A stretch of 64,000 nt of DNA, from NCBI GenBank assembly GCA_021773235.1, contig JAJFKL010000032.1, positions 248,001-312,000 on the forward strand, written 5' to 3'. Origin of the DNA: Gammaproteobacteria bacterium (GTDB lineage Bacteria > Pseudomonadota > Gammaproteobacteria > Eutrophobiales > Eutrophobiaceae). Below, one piece after another: positions 7,488 to 15,636 of this stretch; position 1 is the stretch's first letter, and every line of letters begins with the position of its first letter. Below the pieces are notes generated by a model. It saw only the letters and a list, made by a program, of their open reading frames with translations. It was not told the DNA's origin and ran no database searches. Both the position numbers and the translations under genes were made by a program.

Positions 7488-10244
7488 ATGGCATCTGTTA
7501 ATGAACTAAAAAAAACGATTAATTGTCACGACCTCGCGCTTAAACTAGGTCTTGAACGTCCTAAGAGTACCGGCAACTATAAATCACCTCACCATGATGA
7601 TAAGAGCCCGTCTTTAGCGATCAATAAAGAAGGTACCTATTTCCAGGATTACTCTGGCGGTGGTGATGATGAGACTAAAGGCAGCTGCATTGATCTTTAT
7701 ATGTACGTTACTAACTGCGACTTTAAGGAAGCGGTCAAGCAGCTGTCGGATATGTATGGCTTCGATTCATCTTCCCCTGTTACCCCTAAAAGTAAAAACA
7801 CGATTGAGTTTGTTGCTGACGAATGTATAGATAAGCAAGAACGCGCTATTGATTACCTGGTTGATGAGCGAGGCATACCTAAAGAAACGGTGTTGAAAGC
7901 GCTTAAGTCGAAGTCAGTCGGCTTTAATGACTGGACCAATAAACTAAGTCAGCCAGGCGAACCGGATTATGGTGGCGACGCTGTTGCGTTTATTGTTCGT
8001 TCGATTAACCCGGGGAAAGTGGTTGCTATTGATAATCGATATTTAGATGTCGCCGTGTCCGGATTAAAGACAAGGACCCAAGGCGAGAAGAAGGGCTTCC
8101 CCTGGTTTATGGATCTGCAGCGGTTAACGCGCGCTGAAACAGTTTATGTTGTCGAGTCGCCTATCAATGCTTTATCTATCGAGGCCTGTGACATTCCGTT
8201 TACTTCTGCGATCGCTGTTCGCGCTATCACGGCCATGGATGATATTAATTGGTCCTTCTTTCATGGCAAGCAGCTTTATCTGGCCTTTGATAATGATGAT
8301 CCCGATAAGTTTGGTAAGTCTGCAGGTCGCGAGGCTGCGTATAAGCTCTATGATATTTTAATATCACACAACATCTCTTCGATGATGGTGGACCAGTCTG
8401 AATGGGAAGAACAAGAATGGAATGACATAAACGACATCATTAAAGATGTGGGTGATGTTGAATTAAAAATGAAGTTGAAGAGGTTCGAGCCATGGGCGTT
8501 CCAGGGTATGCCTGGTAATTTAGACGACTATAAAGGCAAGGCGCGCGTGTATTTACCACCTCATGATTTTGGCCAGTATTGGCGTTTTCGCGTTAAGAAA
8601 GATTTCATTACTTTTGTTGAGAAAGTTGAGGATGATGATGAGGGCGAGGGCGGTAAAAAACTAAAGACTGGTGATGTGGCCGGCTTTCGTGTGGCCAGCA
8701 TCTCTCGCGTTCGTGTTGCTTCGGCTAACAGCGTGTTATCGAGCCAACAAGACTTAATGCCCACGACACTCTTCTCTGTTTCGGTGCAGGTACCGAGGCA
8801 TAAAGCAGAGCTGCAGCGTAAAGTTTTTAATGATGATCAGCTGCATAATATCGACGCCTGGCGAAAGTTCGGGCCGGTGTATAAACCTCTGCCGTTTTCC
8901 AGGCTCATTAATATTATGGAGCGCGGTGCTGATTTAGGGTCCAGAGACGCGATAAATTTCGTTGGTTTAGGTTGGCTGAACAGTAAGCTCGTTGTTAACG
9001 AGGGTAAGGATTCCTATTTCACGGACCCTGAGCAGCAATGCCCTTATCATAACCTGTCGTTTCCTTCGGCACCGGTTTACCAGGCAAAGAACGTTATTAA
9101 GGCTTATTCAGCTACATTTACGGGCTCTGCCGCGCTTATTCCATTGGTTTGGGCACTAGGAGGACACTTAAAGGCCTTCCTGGGCATGTATCCACACTTA
9201 ATCATGCAAGCGAGCAAGGGAGCGGGTAAGTCGACCTTATGTAAGCGCCTGGAGTCGACGGTGGCCATGACGATCTTCGGACGCGAATCAATGCTGAGTC
9301 AGTTCCGGATATTAACCAGTATCAGCCACACGTCTCACCCGGTTGGCTGGGAAGAAATCTCTGCTGGTAAACAAGAACAGATCGACGCTGCCGTTAGCGC
9401 ACTTCAACAGGCTTACCAATACACCACTACCCGGCGCGGCTCGAAAATGACTGAGTTTATGTTGTCCGCGCCAGTGTTATTAACGGGTGAGGATGTCCCC
9501 GTGAAGTCATTGATAGGGAAGGTGGTACGGACTGACTTAACAGGCAAAAAAGGGACGCCTCTGCCGCCTGATTTATCCGCTTTCCCGGTGAAAGAATGGT
9601 TAGAGTACCTGTCGCGCTGTCGTAAGGATAATGTCATGGATATGTACGATGAGTGCAACCAGGTGCTGCTCGAGAAGTCTATGGCCAAAAAGGACGACGA
9701 AGGCGCTAAGCGAATGACCAGCAACTATGCCGCGATCTTAACTGCTTGGCGTTTACTGTGTGACTTTGCTGGCATGGCTCCTAAAGAGATTCCGTTCAGG
9801 AGTGATTTAGTTGAAGAAATGAACCAGCATATCAGCGCCACGGACGCTGAGCGCGAGCCATGGGTTTGGGCTATAGAGATCATATTGTCAGAGATTGATA
9901 CGAGCCGTTACCGGCACAAGTACGCGTGGGACATCACAACCATTCAAGGCATTAAGTACGAGAGCCTGTTCATCCGTCACACGGACATTATCAACCACTT
10001 TCGCACCAACCATCATCTTAAGGACTTCTGGAATAGCTTCCCGGTGAAGACCGCTAACGTGCTCAAAAGCCAAATGACGAGCGCTGGCATTGTCCTTTCT
10101 GATAAAGGCGAGAAGACGATTAATAATAGCCGCGTAGGGCGCATGCTCGTGCTTGATGTCGAGGAGCTGCGTAAGTTCGGGCTTAATCCTTCACCGAGCC
10201 ACGAGATTCAACCCGATCTTATTGATACCCCTGTAACCCCGTAA
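7488..10244 (+). CDS. Primase-helicase replication protein with Toprim and P-loop ATPase domains
   Basis: This 918-residue protein probably initiates element replication. Residues of about 1-95 align with a CHC2 primase zinc domain (SPHHDDKSPSLAI, then YFQDYSGG and CIDLYMYV), but the metal-binding Cys residues are mostly missing. A Toprim fold follows at about 215-290, with VVESPINALS supplying the acidic residue and LAFDNDDPD the DxD motif. The C-terminal half holds a Walker A (ASKGAGKST, about residue 574) and a VGWEEIS segment resembling DUF927-type mobile-element helicases. An acidic linker lies near residue 382. The gene stands about 70 bases after its neighbour and is the last of the array before a large non-coding stretch. 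Confidence 0.85.
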   Translation: MASVNELKKTINCHDLALKLGLERPKSTGNYKSPHHDDKSPSLAINKEGTYFQDYSGGGDDETKGSCIDLYMYVTNCDFKEAVKQLSDMYGFDSSSPVTPKSKNTIEFVADECIDKQERAIDYLVDERGIPKETVLKALKSKSVGFNDWTNKLSQPGEPDYGGDAVAFIVRSINPGKVVAIDNRYLDVAVSGLKTRTQGEKKGFPWFMDLQRLTRAETVYVVESPINALSIEACDIPFTSAIAVRAITAMDDINWSFFHGKQLYLAFDNDDPDKFGKSAGREAAYKLYDILISHNISSMMVDQSEWEEQEWNDINDIIKDVGDVELKMKLKRFEPWAFQGMPGNLDDYKGKARVYLPPHDFGQYWRFRVKKDFITFVEKVEDDDEGEGGKKLKTGDVAGFRVASISRVRVASANSVLSSQQDLMPTTLFSVSVQVPRHKAELQRKVFNDDQLHNIDAWRKFGPVYKPLPFSRLINIMERGADLGSRDAINFVGLGWLNSKLVVNEGKDSYFTDPEQQCPYHNLSFPSAPVYQAKNVIKAYSATFTGSAALIPLVWALGGHLKAFLGMYPHLIMQASKGAGKSTLCKRLESTVAMTIFGRESMLSQFRILTSISHTSHPVGWEEISAGKQEQIDAAVSALQQAYQYTTTRRGSKMTEFMLSAPVLLTGEDVPVKSLIGKVVRTDLTGKKGTPLPPDLSAFPVKEWLEYLSRCRKDNVMDMYDECNQVLLEKSMAKKDDEGAKRMTSNYAAILTAWRLLCDFAGMAPKEIPFRSDLVEEMNQHISATDAEREPWVWAIEIILSEIDTSRYRHKYAWDITTIQGIKYESLFIRHTDIINHFRTNHHLKDFWNSFPVKTANVLKSQMTSAGIVLSDKGEKTINNSRVGRMLVLDVEELRKFGLNPSPSHEIQPDLIDTPVTP

Positions 10245-10442
10245 ATGAACCAGTGGACTAACATAACAATGAGCACAGCACCCGGCGATTCAAGCCTTTT
10301 TTCCAATACCGGTAACGGAGAGTATTTGCGATTTTGTTGGGATTTAGCCGTTTTAAGGCTTAACTGCTTGATAATCCAACGATTGAAATCCGACAAAACT
10401 GCATTTATCTACAACGCTTTTATCCTTTCCTACAACACCCTA

Positions 10443-10448
10443 TATAAT
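10443..10448 (+). promoter_or_regulatory. Possible -10 promoter element
   Basis: This is a perfect TATAAT. The matching -35 region near 10419-10425 is weak. If active, it would transcribe the recombinase gene at 10753 with a leader of about 300 bases that contains the repeats and several GGA motifs. Confidence 0.3.
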
Positions 10449-10583
10449 GTATACCTACAAGTGCTTTTTTTGGGAGCCCTATGTCTCTCTCTCTCTTTTA
10501 TTATTAAAAAGAAGGAGATATATACACAAAGGAAGGCAAAAACAGGGGGTAGGCACCTACAACAGAGTTATCCACTGGTTAGT

Positions 10584-10627
10584 TTTTGTTCCAACAAAAA
10601 AATGTGCTTCCAACAGTTTTTGTTGGA
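10584..10627. repeat. Tandem pair of inverted repeats
   Basis: A 16-base palindrome of TTTTGTT around CC is followed nine bases later by a seven-base-pair stem (TCCAACA/TGTTGGA) with a GTTTT loop. Both halves share the core AACAAA/TTTGTT or CCAACA/TGTTGG, as expected for binding sites of one dimeric protein, or for structured RNA. Confidence 0.5.
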
Positions 10628-10752
10628 GGTTTGTTGTATGCTTATTTGTTTGTTAATCAAACACTTAATTGAAATTAGGCGCCAATTCCAACGTTACAAC
10701 AAAAAAATACCCCTACCCCTTTTTTGCAGTGTGAATTCTTGGAGTTGTTCAC

Positions 10753-11757
10753 ATGGCTGATTCCATCGAAATAATCCAGAATTTCATTAATTACATCGAG
10801 ACTAGCGAAGGTCTTGCCTCTTCAACTGGTGATAAATATATGGGTTACCTGCTTCGATTAGATGAGTATTGCCAGGACAACGACGATCAACTTCTACAGC
10901 TGGATCGTGAAACCATCGAACACTTCACCGGGCTGCATCTACATGAGCTAGGTCTTGCTCCGAGATCTCGTAAAGCCGTTGTCTCATGCGTTCGCAAATT
11001 TTACACCTGGTGTTATACGAATGGCTTAATCTCCGAAGATAACGCGCGCGATTTAAAACAACCAAAAGCCGGCAGAAGAATAGGCAATAAGATCGAACTG
11101 GACAGCATGGAAAAACTCATTATGGCGCCAGGCATTGATACCTTTCTTGGTTTGAGGGACACAGCAATGTTGAGCGTGCTATCTGGCTGTGGCCTACGTG
11201 CCAGCGCATTAGTTAATTTAAACGAATCAAGCCTAATCTTTATTAAAGAAAATGGACGTGAGCGACTTTATATAAAAGTAATTGCTAAAGGCGACAAGGA
11301 ACGCATTGTTCCCGCGCCTGATGATGTGTGGGCCCTGGTCAGAGCATACCTTGGTCACACCGAATTAAATGAGTTTGATAGGTCCCTCGAGGATGGCGAT
11401 AAAGTTTTATTTGTTAAGACCAGGGACAGAACTATACCGCTTAATGAATTCAACGGGGCGAACCTTCGCCTTAAAAGAAAAGCAATCAACAATATGATTA
11501 ATAAATATGGTGAGCTAGCAGGCATCCCCTCGAACCAGTTAGGCCCACACGCCATGCGCCACCTCTACGGCACCGAACTAACAGAAGGTGACGTTGATGT
11601 TGTTGCGAGGCAGGTACTGATGGGGCATGAAGATGTTAAGAGTCAAGCTATCTATAACCACATGGCTCTGCGCAAACTGAGAAAGGAAGTCGATAGAGCT
11701 AATCCGTTATCGAAGATTAGAACACCGGTGACAGAGCTCGTTAAAGAACTCCAATAG
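10753..11757 (+). CDS. XerC/D-like tyrosine recombinase
   Basis: This is a complete site-specific recombinase of 334 residues. Residues 5-100 form a SAM-like core-binding domain. The catalytic domain keeps Arg149 (GCGLRAS), Lys179 (IAKGDKERIV), His266-x-x-Arg269 (HAMRH), His292 (MGHEDV) and Tyr301 (IYNHM). Length and motifs fit XerD-type enzymes and many phage or integron-like integrases. ATG 10753 follows GGAG with eight-base spacing. Since a serine recombinase sits at the tRNA boundary, this enzyme more likely resolves element dimers or inverts a segment, but it could still be the integrase. It is separated from the upstream genes by the repeat region. Confidence 0.9.
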   Translation: MADSIEIIQNFINYIETSEGLASSTGDKYMGYLLRLDEYCQDNDDQLLQLDRETIEHFTGLHLHELGLAPRSRKAVVSCVRKFYTWCYTNGLISEDNARDLKQPKAGRRIGNKIELDSMEKLIMAPGIDTFLGLRDTAMLSVLSGCGLRASALVNLNESSLIFIKENGRERLYIKVIAKGDKERIVPAPDDVWALVRAYLGHTELNEFDRSLEDGDKVLFVKTRDRTIPLNEFNGANLRLKRKAINNMINKYGELAGIPSNQLGPHAMRHLYGTELTEGDVDVVARQVLMGHEDVKSQAIYNHMALRKLRKEVDRANPLSKIRTPVTELVKELQ

Positions 11758-12216
11758 GACCCGCTAAATAATACTATGACTTATTCCGTGCACGCCTTCG
11801 AGTCTTCATCAACGGTACAGAAATCATATACCGTCCCGTTGTTGTTTAAACCAATACTAGTCCTACTCTGTGTTTCTGGATGGGTGGGCACTGTCCTGAA
11901 AATTCACTAAATATCGGGCTAAAACAGTTAGGGGTACAGAAACAATGAACTGCGCACAATGACAATATACGCAGCTCAGTACATGGCAGGACTAACAGAA
12001 ACAAACAGATAGGAGTATTGATAAAGATGATTAACGCAGCTAAACAGCAAGAATGGAGTTCCTGTGCACACTCTCACAACTATCCAGGCAAAGGGGTGGG
12101 GGCTCGGCACACTATGACCATCTCCCTGGCACCGGGGGTGGGTACCTCTATATCTACATACTGTCCAAAATCTCAATAAAAAAATTGCGAAAAAATTTAA
12201 TTAAAAGGTATCGATT
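11758..12216 (+). other. Intergenic stretch between recombinase and winged-helix gene
   Basis: I see no strong gene. GGTACAGAAA occurs twice (about 11814 and 11934), roughly 120 bases apart. G-rich runs occur near 12092-12105 and 12132-12142. One small open frame (12027-12179) is listed separately. No clear terminator follows the recombinase. Confidence 0.4.
12027..12179 (+). CDS. Possible small ORF (50 aa)
   Basis: ATG 12027 follows AGGAG at 12011-12015, with slightly long spacing. The product is Gly, Ser and His rich with no recognisable features. Evidence is limited to the ribosome site and the otherwise empty region. Confidence 0.25.
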   Translation: MINAAKQQEWSSCAHSHNYPGKGVGARHTMTISLAPGVGTSISTYCPKSQ

Positions 12217-12543
12217 ATGAATCTGTCTTCTCCACAGCATCAGATGATAAAAAAAATTGCTGACAAAAAGCTTCAGCACATTGACACATTTTCAAGGCTT
12301 AACCCTACGTTAAAGGCTTTACAAAGAAGAGGGCTTGTTGAGTCAAGAAGTCACCCTGAAAGTTATATGTTTAGGTGGGGCTTAACCGAGGAAGGTAGGC
12401 GGTACGCTAAAGAAAATATAAAGAAGGTTGCCACTAAAAAAATTAAAAAATGCGAATGGTGCTCCAGAACAGATGTCCATAGTCATTGCCCTGAATGTGG
12501 CGATACAAATCATACTGCCTCTGAATGTGACATGCTGGGCTAG
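12217..12543 (+). CDS. Winged-helix-like protein with C-terminal zinc ribbon (108 aa)
   Basis: Residues of about 5-65 resemble a small winged-helix domain (TLKALQRRGLVES and a LTEEGRRYA end, as in MarR-like or phage regulators). The last 30 residues carry CEWC, HCPEC and a late Cys that could bind zinc. This suggests a DNA-binding regulator, perhaps a directionality factor or repressor for the recombinase downstream. The role is inferred from position. AAAAGG precedes the start. Confidence 0.6.
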   Translation: MNLSSPQHQMIKKIADKKLQHIDTFSRLNPTLKALQRRGLVESRSHPESYMFRWGLTEEGRRYAKENIKKVATKKIKKCEWCSRTDVHSHCPECGDTNHTASECDMLG

Positions 12544-12580
12544 GGGTGTGGTTATTATTAAAAAAATACTGCTGCACCCA

Positions 12581-12685
12581 ATGCTAGAGTTTACGTTCCA
12601 AGTGGACGCTCATCTCTTTGAGCTACGTATGTGTTTTTATGAGCTGATTGTTGTTGTTTTCGTGGTTTGGGTTCTTTGGCAATGA
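12581..12685 (+). CDS. Possible small membrane ORF coupled to the integrase (34 aa)
   Basis: This open frame ends with a TGA overlapping the integrase ATG (ATGA at 12682-12685). Its last 14 residues are almost purely Val, Phe, Trp, Ile and Leu, suggesting one membrane span. It could be a coupling leader that sets integrase translation, since the integrase has no strong ribosome site. An in-frame GTG at 12548 is an alternative start. Confidence 0.3.
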   Translation: MLEFTFQVDAHLFELRMCFYELIVVVFVVWVLWQ

Positions 12686-14280
12686 AAAAACGCACCGCAA
12701 TTATTCAGGTAAGGGTCAGCTCTAAAAGACAGGCCGACAAAGAGCTGCCTATTGATAGCCAGATTGAGCGCTGCAGAGCAAAAGCAGCCTCTCTTAATGC
12801 TGATGTTGTTAAAGTTTTTACTGAACAAGGCAAGTCTGCTTTTTACAGCAATAGACCAGGCTTTGATGAAGCCATTGATTATTGTGAAAAGAATTATCCT
12901 GATTATTTTATAACGTGGTCAACAAGCAGGTTTTCAAGAACACAGTCTGTTTCCGTTCACACGAGACACCGGTTAGAAAAAGCTGGCGTTGAAATTGTTT
13001 ATGCGTCTTTTGATGCCGGCGCAGATCCTGACACACGTTTTTTAAATATAGGAATAAGAGAGCTCATGGATGAGTACAGCTCCAGACAAACATCGAAAGA
13101 CACTCGCAGGTCTATGGAGCGCAACGCTAAACTTGGATTCTTTAATGGGGGTAAAGCTCCTTACGGATATAAAGTAGTTGAGGTAGAAAATAAAAAGAAA
13201 AAATTATTCGTCAATGATGAAGAGAAAAAAGTTGTTGAGAAAATATTTAATTTGAGACTAGAAGGCAAAGGTGCTAGGGCTATTGCTCAACATCTCAATG
13301 ATGTTCTCCACGAAACCAATAGAAGCTTAAGATGGAATAAGTATAGCGTTTCAGCCTTATTGAGAAACCATGCTGTTATTGGATGCATTGTTTATGGCCG
13401 CAAAGATAAACGATCGGGTAGGCGTAAACCAAAAGAAGAATGGGTTATTGTTAAGGGGCACGACCCGATCATAGATGAAGTAACTTTTAAAAAGGTGCAG
13501 GCCATGATGGACGAAGCTAGCACAGCTTTTAAAGACACAGGTTCGCCGTTAAGTGTTTTTTTGTTCACTGGTCTTCTTAAGTGTGGAGAGTGCGGGGCAA
13601 GCATGCAGATTGAAACTGCCAGGGGCAGGGTTACTAACGCGGGGAAAATAAGTAAATACAATTATTATAATTGTCGCGGCCATTTAAAACATAGTGCTTG
13701 TCCGAGCAGAAGGGTTCCAGCTGAACTGGTCGACAATTTTATTCTTGATGTTATTTCAAATCGTGTCTTTTCCGAGGAAAATTTAATGCAGTTTTTTACT
13801 GAGGCTGAAAAGTCTTGTCTGGAGTGGGATAAAATAAAAAGAGCAAAAGCAAACGCAGTTCAAAAAGAGATAGATAAATTAGTTGTAAGCAACGATCGCC
13901 TTGTCGAAGCAATTGAGAACGTGCAAGACAAAGAAGTTGATCCTGTTTTATTAATAAAGAAAATAAATAATAATCAAGATCAAATAACAAGGCTTTATTC
14001 TGATATGGATAAAATAAATGAGCAGAAAGCACCTAAGCTGAATATATCTAAAAACCAGCTTTCGGAGGTCGCTGCATTTCTATTAAGTGTTATAAAAACA
14101 AGTCAGGACCCAAGGAAAACAAGGAACTTCCTGCAAATAGTATTAGATAAAGTTATACTACAGGCAGATAAACTACTTATTTGCTATAGGCCCGACATGT
14201 TAACCGCTACCAAGAAAAAGTTCTTAGCAGAGGTGGAATGGCTCCCCGGGACAGGCTCGAACTGCCGACCTAGTGATTAA
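12682..14280 (+). CDS. Large serine recombinase (integrase) reading into tRNA-Asn
   Basis: This is a 532-residue large serine recombinase. The resolvase-type catalytic domain has Ser13 in VRVSSKRQ and further conserved DSQ and SRFSR motifs. It is followed by a recombinase domain (FFNGGKAPYGY onward, about 150-260), a zinc ribbon (CGECG with later Cys pairs, about 300-345), and a coiled coil (about 375-450). Such enzymes integrate phages and elements without host factors. The last 13 codons and the stop are the antisense strand of tRNA-Asn, so the native C-terminus is fixed by the insertion site. ATG 12682 is preferred over TTG 12667. This is the best candidate for the enzyme that inserted the element. 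Confidence 0.93.
   Translation: MKKRTAIIQVRVSSKRQADKELPIDSQIERCRAKAASLNADVVKVFTEQGKSAFYSNRPGFDEAIDYCEKNYPDYFITWSTSRFSRTQSVSVHTRHRLEKAGVEIVYASFDAGADPDTRFLNIGIRELMDEYSSRQTSKDTRRSMERNAKLGFFNGGKAPYGYKVVEVENKKKKLFVNDEEKKVVEKIFNLRLEGKGARAIAQHLNDVLHETNRSLRWNKYSVSALLRNHAVIGCIVYGRKDKRSGRRKPKEEWVIVKGHDPIIDEVTFKKVQAMMDEASTAFKDTGSPLSVFLFTGLLKCGECGASMQIETARGRVTNAGKISKYNYYNCRGHLKHSACPSRRVPAELVDNFILDVISNRVFSEENLMQFFTEAEKSCLEWDKIKRAKANAVQKEIDKLVVSNDRLVEAIENVQDKEVDPVLLIKKINNNQDQITRLYSDMDKINEQKAPKLNISKNQLSEVAAFLLSVIKTSQDPRKTRNFLQIVLDKVILQADKLLICYRPDMLTATKKKFLAEVEWLPGTGSNCRPSD
14239..14280. other. Candidate right attachment site inside tRNA-Asn
   Basis: The element's integrase frame enters the tRNA exactly at its CCA end (14239) and stops in the anticodon loop. 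Recombination must have occurred in or beside this 42-base segment to keep the tRNA intact. A matching copy should lie at the left end, outside the window. Confidence 0.5.
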
Positions 14281-14314
14281 CAGTCACCCGCTCTACCGAC
14301 TGAGCTACCGGGGA
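14239..14314 (-). tRNA. tRNA-Asn (GTT)
   Basis: A 76-base cloverleaf with CCA encoded. The acceptor stem TCCCCGG pairs with CCGGGGA. The anticodon loop CTGTTAA gives GTT (14279-14281). The D arm AGCTCAGTCGGTAGAGC and T arm GTTCGAGCC are standard. Its 3' half is the integration target and overlaps the end of the serine recombinase in antisense. Confidence 0.96.
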
Positions 14315-14381
14315 ATATTCGAGAACGCGTAGTCTACTGATGGTGTCAGACAGGGTCAACACTCTATTGTAGTTAATTGCT

Positions 14382-15566
14382 TTATAACGCAGCCTTGATT
14401 CTTTCCATACTCTTTTCAAGGTTTTCCATGCTGGTAGCGAATGATATTCGCATACAGCCTGGTGCGCCAAATGCTGAACCAGGTACCATCGCCACCTCAG
14501 CTTTTTCCAGAAAGAATTCTGCTAGCTCTATATCATTACTAATACCATCCAGCTTTTCTATAAGGCCATTCATATCCGGGAAGCTGTAAAATGTCCCTTC
14601 AGATGCAAGGCACACAATGCCATCAATATCTTGTAATGACTTTAATACGAAGTCGTGTCTCTCCTTGAATATCCCAGTGCTTTCTTTTATGTAAGTCTGG
14701 GGGCCATCCAGTGCAGCAACAGCGGCGGCTTGTGCCATAGAGTTTGCATTTGAAGTACTTTGGGATTGGATTTTTTTCATGCCCTTTATGATTGATTCTG
14801 GACCACCCACATAGCCGATGCGCCAACCCGTCATTGAATAGGCCTTAGATACGCCATTTACGACTACAGTTTGGTCATATAGCTCTGGGCAGGCATTAAC
14901 GATGTTAATAAATTTGTCTTGTCCCCAAAGGATGTGTTCGTAGATATCGTCTGTCACGATAAGGATGTCGCGATGTTCTAGTAAGACTTCACCCAGCGCA
15001 GCTAATTCTTCTTTGCTGTAGCTGACACCAGTCGGATTAGATGGACTATTAAAGACAACCATTCGTGTTTTATCAGAAATTGCACCACGTAATTTATCAG
15101 GGGTGATCTTAAAACTATCTTCAATTGTGGTTTTTAAAATCACAGGTTCTGCGCCAGCAAGTTTTGCCATGTCGGGATAAGAAACCCAATAAGGGGCAGG
15201 GATGATGATTTCATCGCCTGGATTCAAGGTCGCTTGAAACAAGTTGTAAAGACTGTGTTTTGCACCACAGGACACGAGTATTTGATTATTGTTGTATACA
15301 AGGTCATTCTCGCGTTTGAATTTATTTATAATCGCAAGCTTTAAATCAGCCGTTCCATCAACAGCCGTATATTTGGTTTGTCCTTTATTCAAGGCTTGTA
15401 TCGCAGCTTCCTTAATATGTTCTGGGGTGTCAAAATCGGGTTCGCCTGCGCCAAGACCAATGATGTCTTTACCCTCAGCTCGAAGTTCAGCTGCACGCGC
15501 AGTGACTGCGAGAGTAGGTGACGGTTTAATACTTTGCGCACGATGCGATAATGGAATGTCCAACAT
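14382..15566 (-). CDS. Aspartate aminotransferase, class I (PLP)
   Basis: This enzyme transfers amino groups between aspartate or related amino acids and 2-oxoglutarate. The 394 residues match the Ib subgroup: N-terminal GAGEPDFDTPEH, the FNSPSNPTG loop, DDIYEHI, the PLP lysine in SKAYSMTGWRIGY, and the C-terminal SFATS substrate-Arg region. The frame is open up to 15629, but ATG 15566 has AGGAGA six bases before it and matches the family N-terminus. It is divergent from uvrB. Confidence 0.93.
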   Translation of the reverse strand: MLDIPLSHRAQSIKPSPTLAVTARAAELRAEGKDIIGLGAGEPDFDTPEHIKEAAIQALNKGQTKYTAVDGTADLKLAIINKFKRENDLVYNNNQILVSCGAKHSLYNLFQATLNPGDEIIIPAPYWVSYPDMAKLAGAEPVILKTTIEDSFKITPDKLRGAISDKTRMVVFNSPSNPTGVSYSKEELAALGEVLLEHRDILIVTDDIYEHILWGQDKFINIVNACPELYDQTVVVNGVSKAYSMTGWRIGYVGGPESIIKGMKKIQSQSTSNANSMAQAAAVAALDGPQTYIKESTGIFKERHDFVLKSLQDIDGIVCLASEGTFYSFPDMNGLIEKLDGISNDIELAEFFLEKAEVAMVPGSAFGAPGCMRISFATSMENLEKSMERIKAAL

Positions 15567-15636
15567 TGTCTCCTGATTAAAATGGTGCTGAAAAGGCGTG
15601 TAATATACTAGAAACGGGTAGCTTAACAAACATAAT

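Larger units (their letters stand above)
10245..10752 (+). other. Repeat-rich non-coding region, candidate origin or control region
   Basis: This is the only AT-rich gap of its size in the element. CTACAA occurs at 10409, 10430, 10455 and 10557. TTCCAAC occurs near 10589, 10608 and 10685. AACAAAAAAAT occurs near 10593 and 10698. There are two inverted repeats: 10584-10599 (TTTTGTT, CC, AACAAAA) and 10609-10627 (TCCAACA, five-base loop, TGTTGGA). A near-consensus DnaA box TTATCCACT lies at 10568-10576, and GGAG-type motifs are scattered. It sits directly after the primase and before the second recombinase. The one long open frame across it (10245-10760) has no coding character. Confidence 0.45.
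1..14241 (+). mobile_element. Integrated phage-like element, right-hand part, inserted at tRNA-Asn
   Basis: This is a block of about 25 mostly small, tightly overlapping rightward genes that ends exactly where a tRNA-Asn gene begins. It carries one serine and two tyrosine recombinases, a primase-helicase, an HNH nuclease and phage-type small proteins (J-domain, ASCH, VVA0879-like). Past the tRNA the sequence is ordinary conserved chromosome. The tRNA 3' end, CCA included, lies at the boundary, the usual arrangement for elements that insert into tRNA genes. No capsid, tail, lysis or conjugation genes are visible, so prophage, satellite and integrating plasmid all remain possible. The left end and its second attachment site are outside the window. 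Confidence 0.82.

Noticed and set aside
10507-10525. An AAGAAGGAGATATATAC stretch that looks like a cloning-vector ribosome site
   Set aside because: No start codon follows within range and the surrounding sequence is natural element DNA, so vector contamination is unlikely.
10245-10760. A 171-codon open frame across the region between the primase and the second recombinase
   Set aside because: It begins at the primase stop with no ribosome site, its product is rich in Leu, Cys and Ile without family character, and it runs through several repeats and a promoter-like site. It is an accidental opening.
10753-11757. XerD-like enzyme as the integrase that inserted the element
   Set aside because: It is 2.5 kb from the tRNA boundary, while the serine recombinase runs into the attachment site, so I treat the latter as the integrase. 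This is not ruled out.
11976-12176. Leftward 66-codon frame
   Set aside because: No ribosome site, odd composition, and it opposes all the surrounding genes.
1-14280. Possible CRISPR, toxin-antitoxin or restriction-modification system in the element
   Set aside because: I found no regularly spaced repeats, no methylase motifs and no convincing toxin-antitoxin pair. The small genes remain unassigned rather than placed in a defence system.
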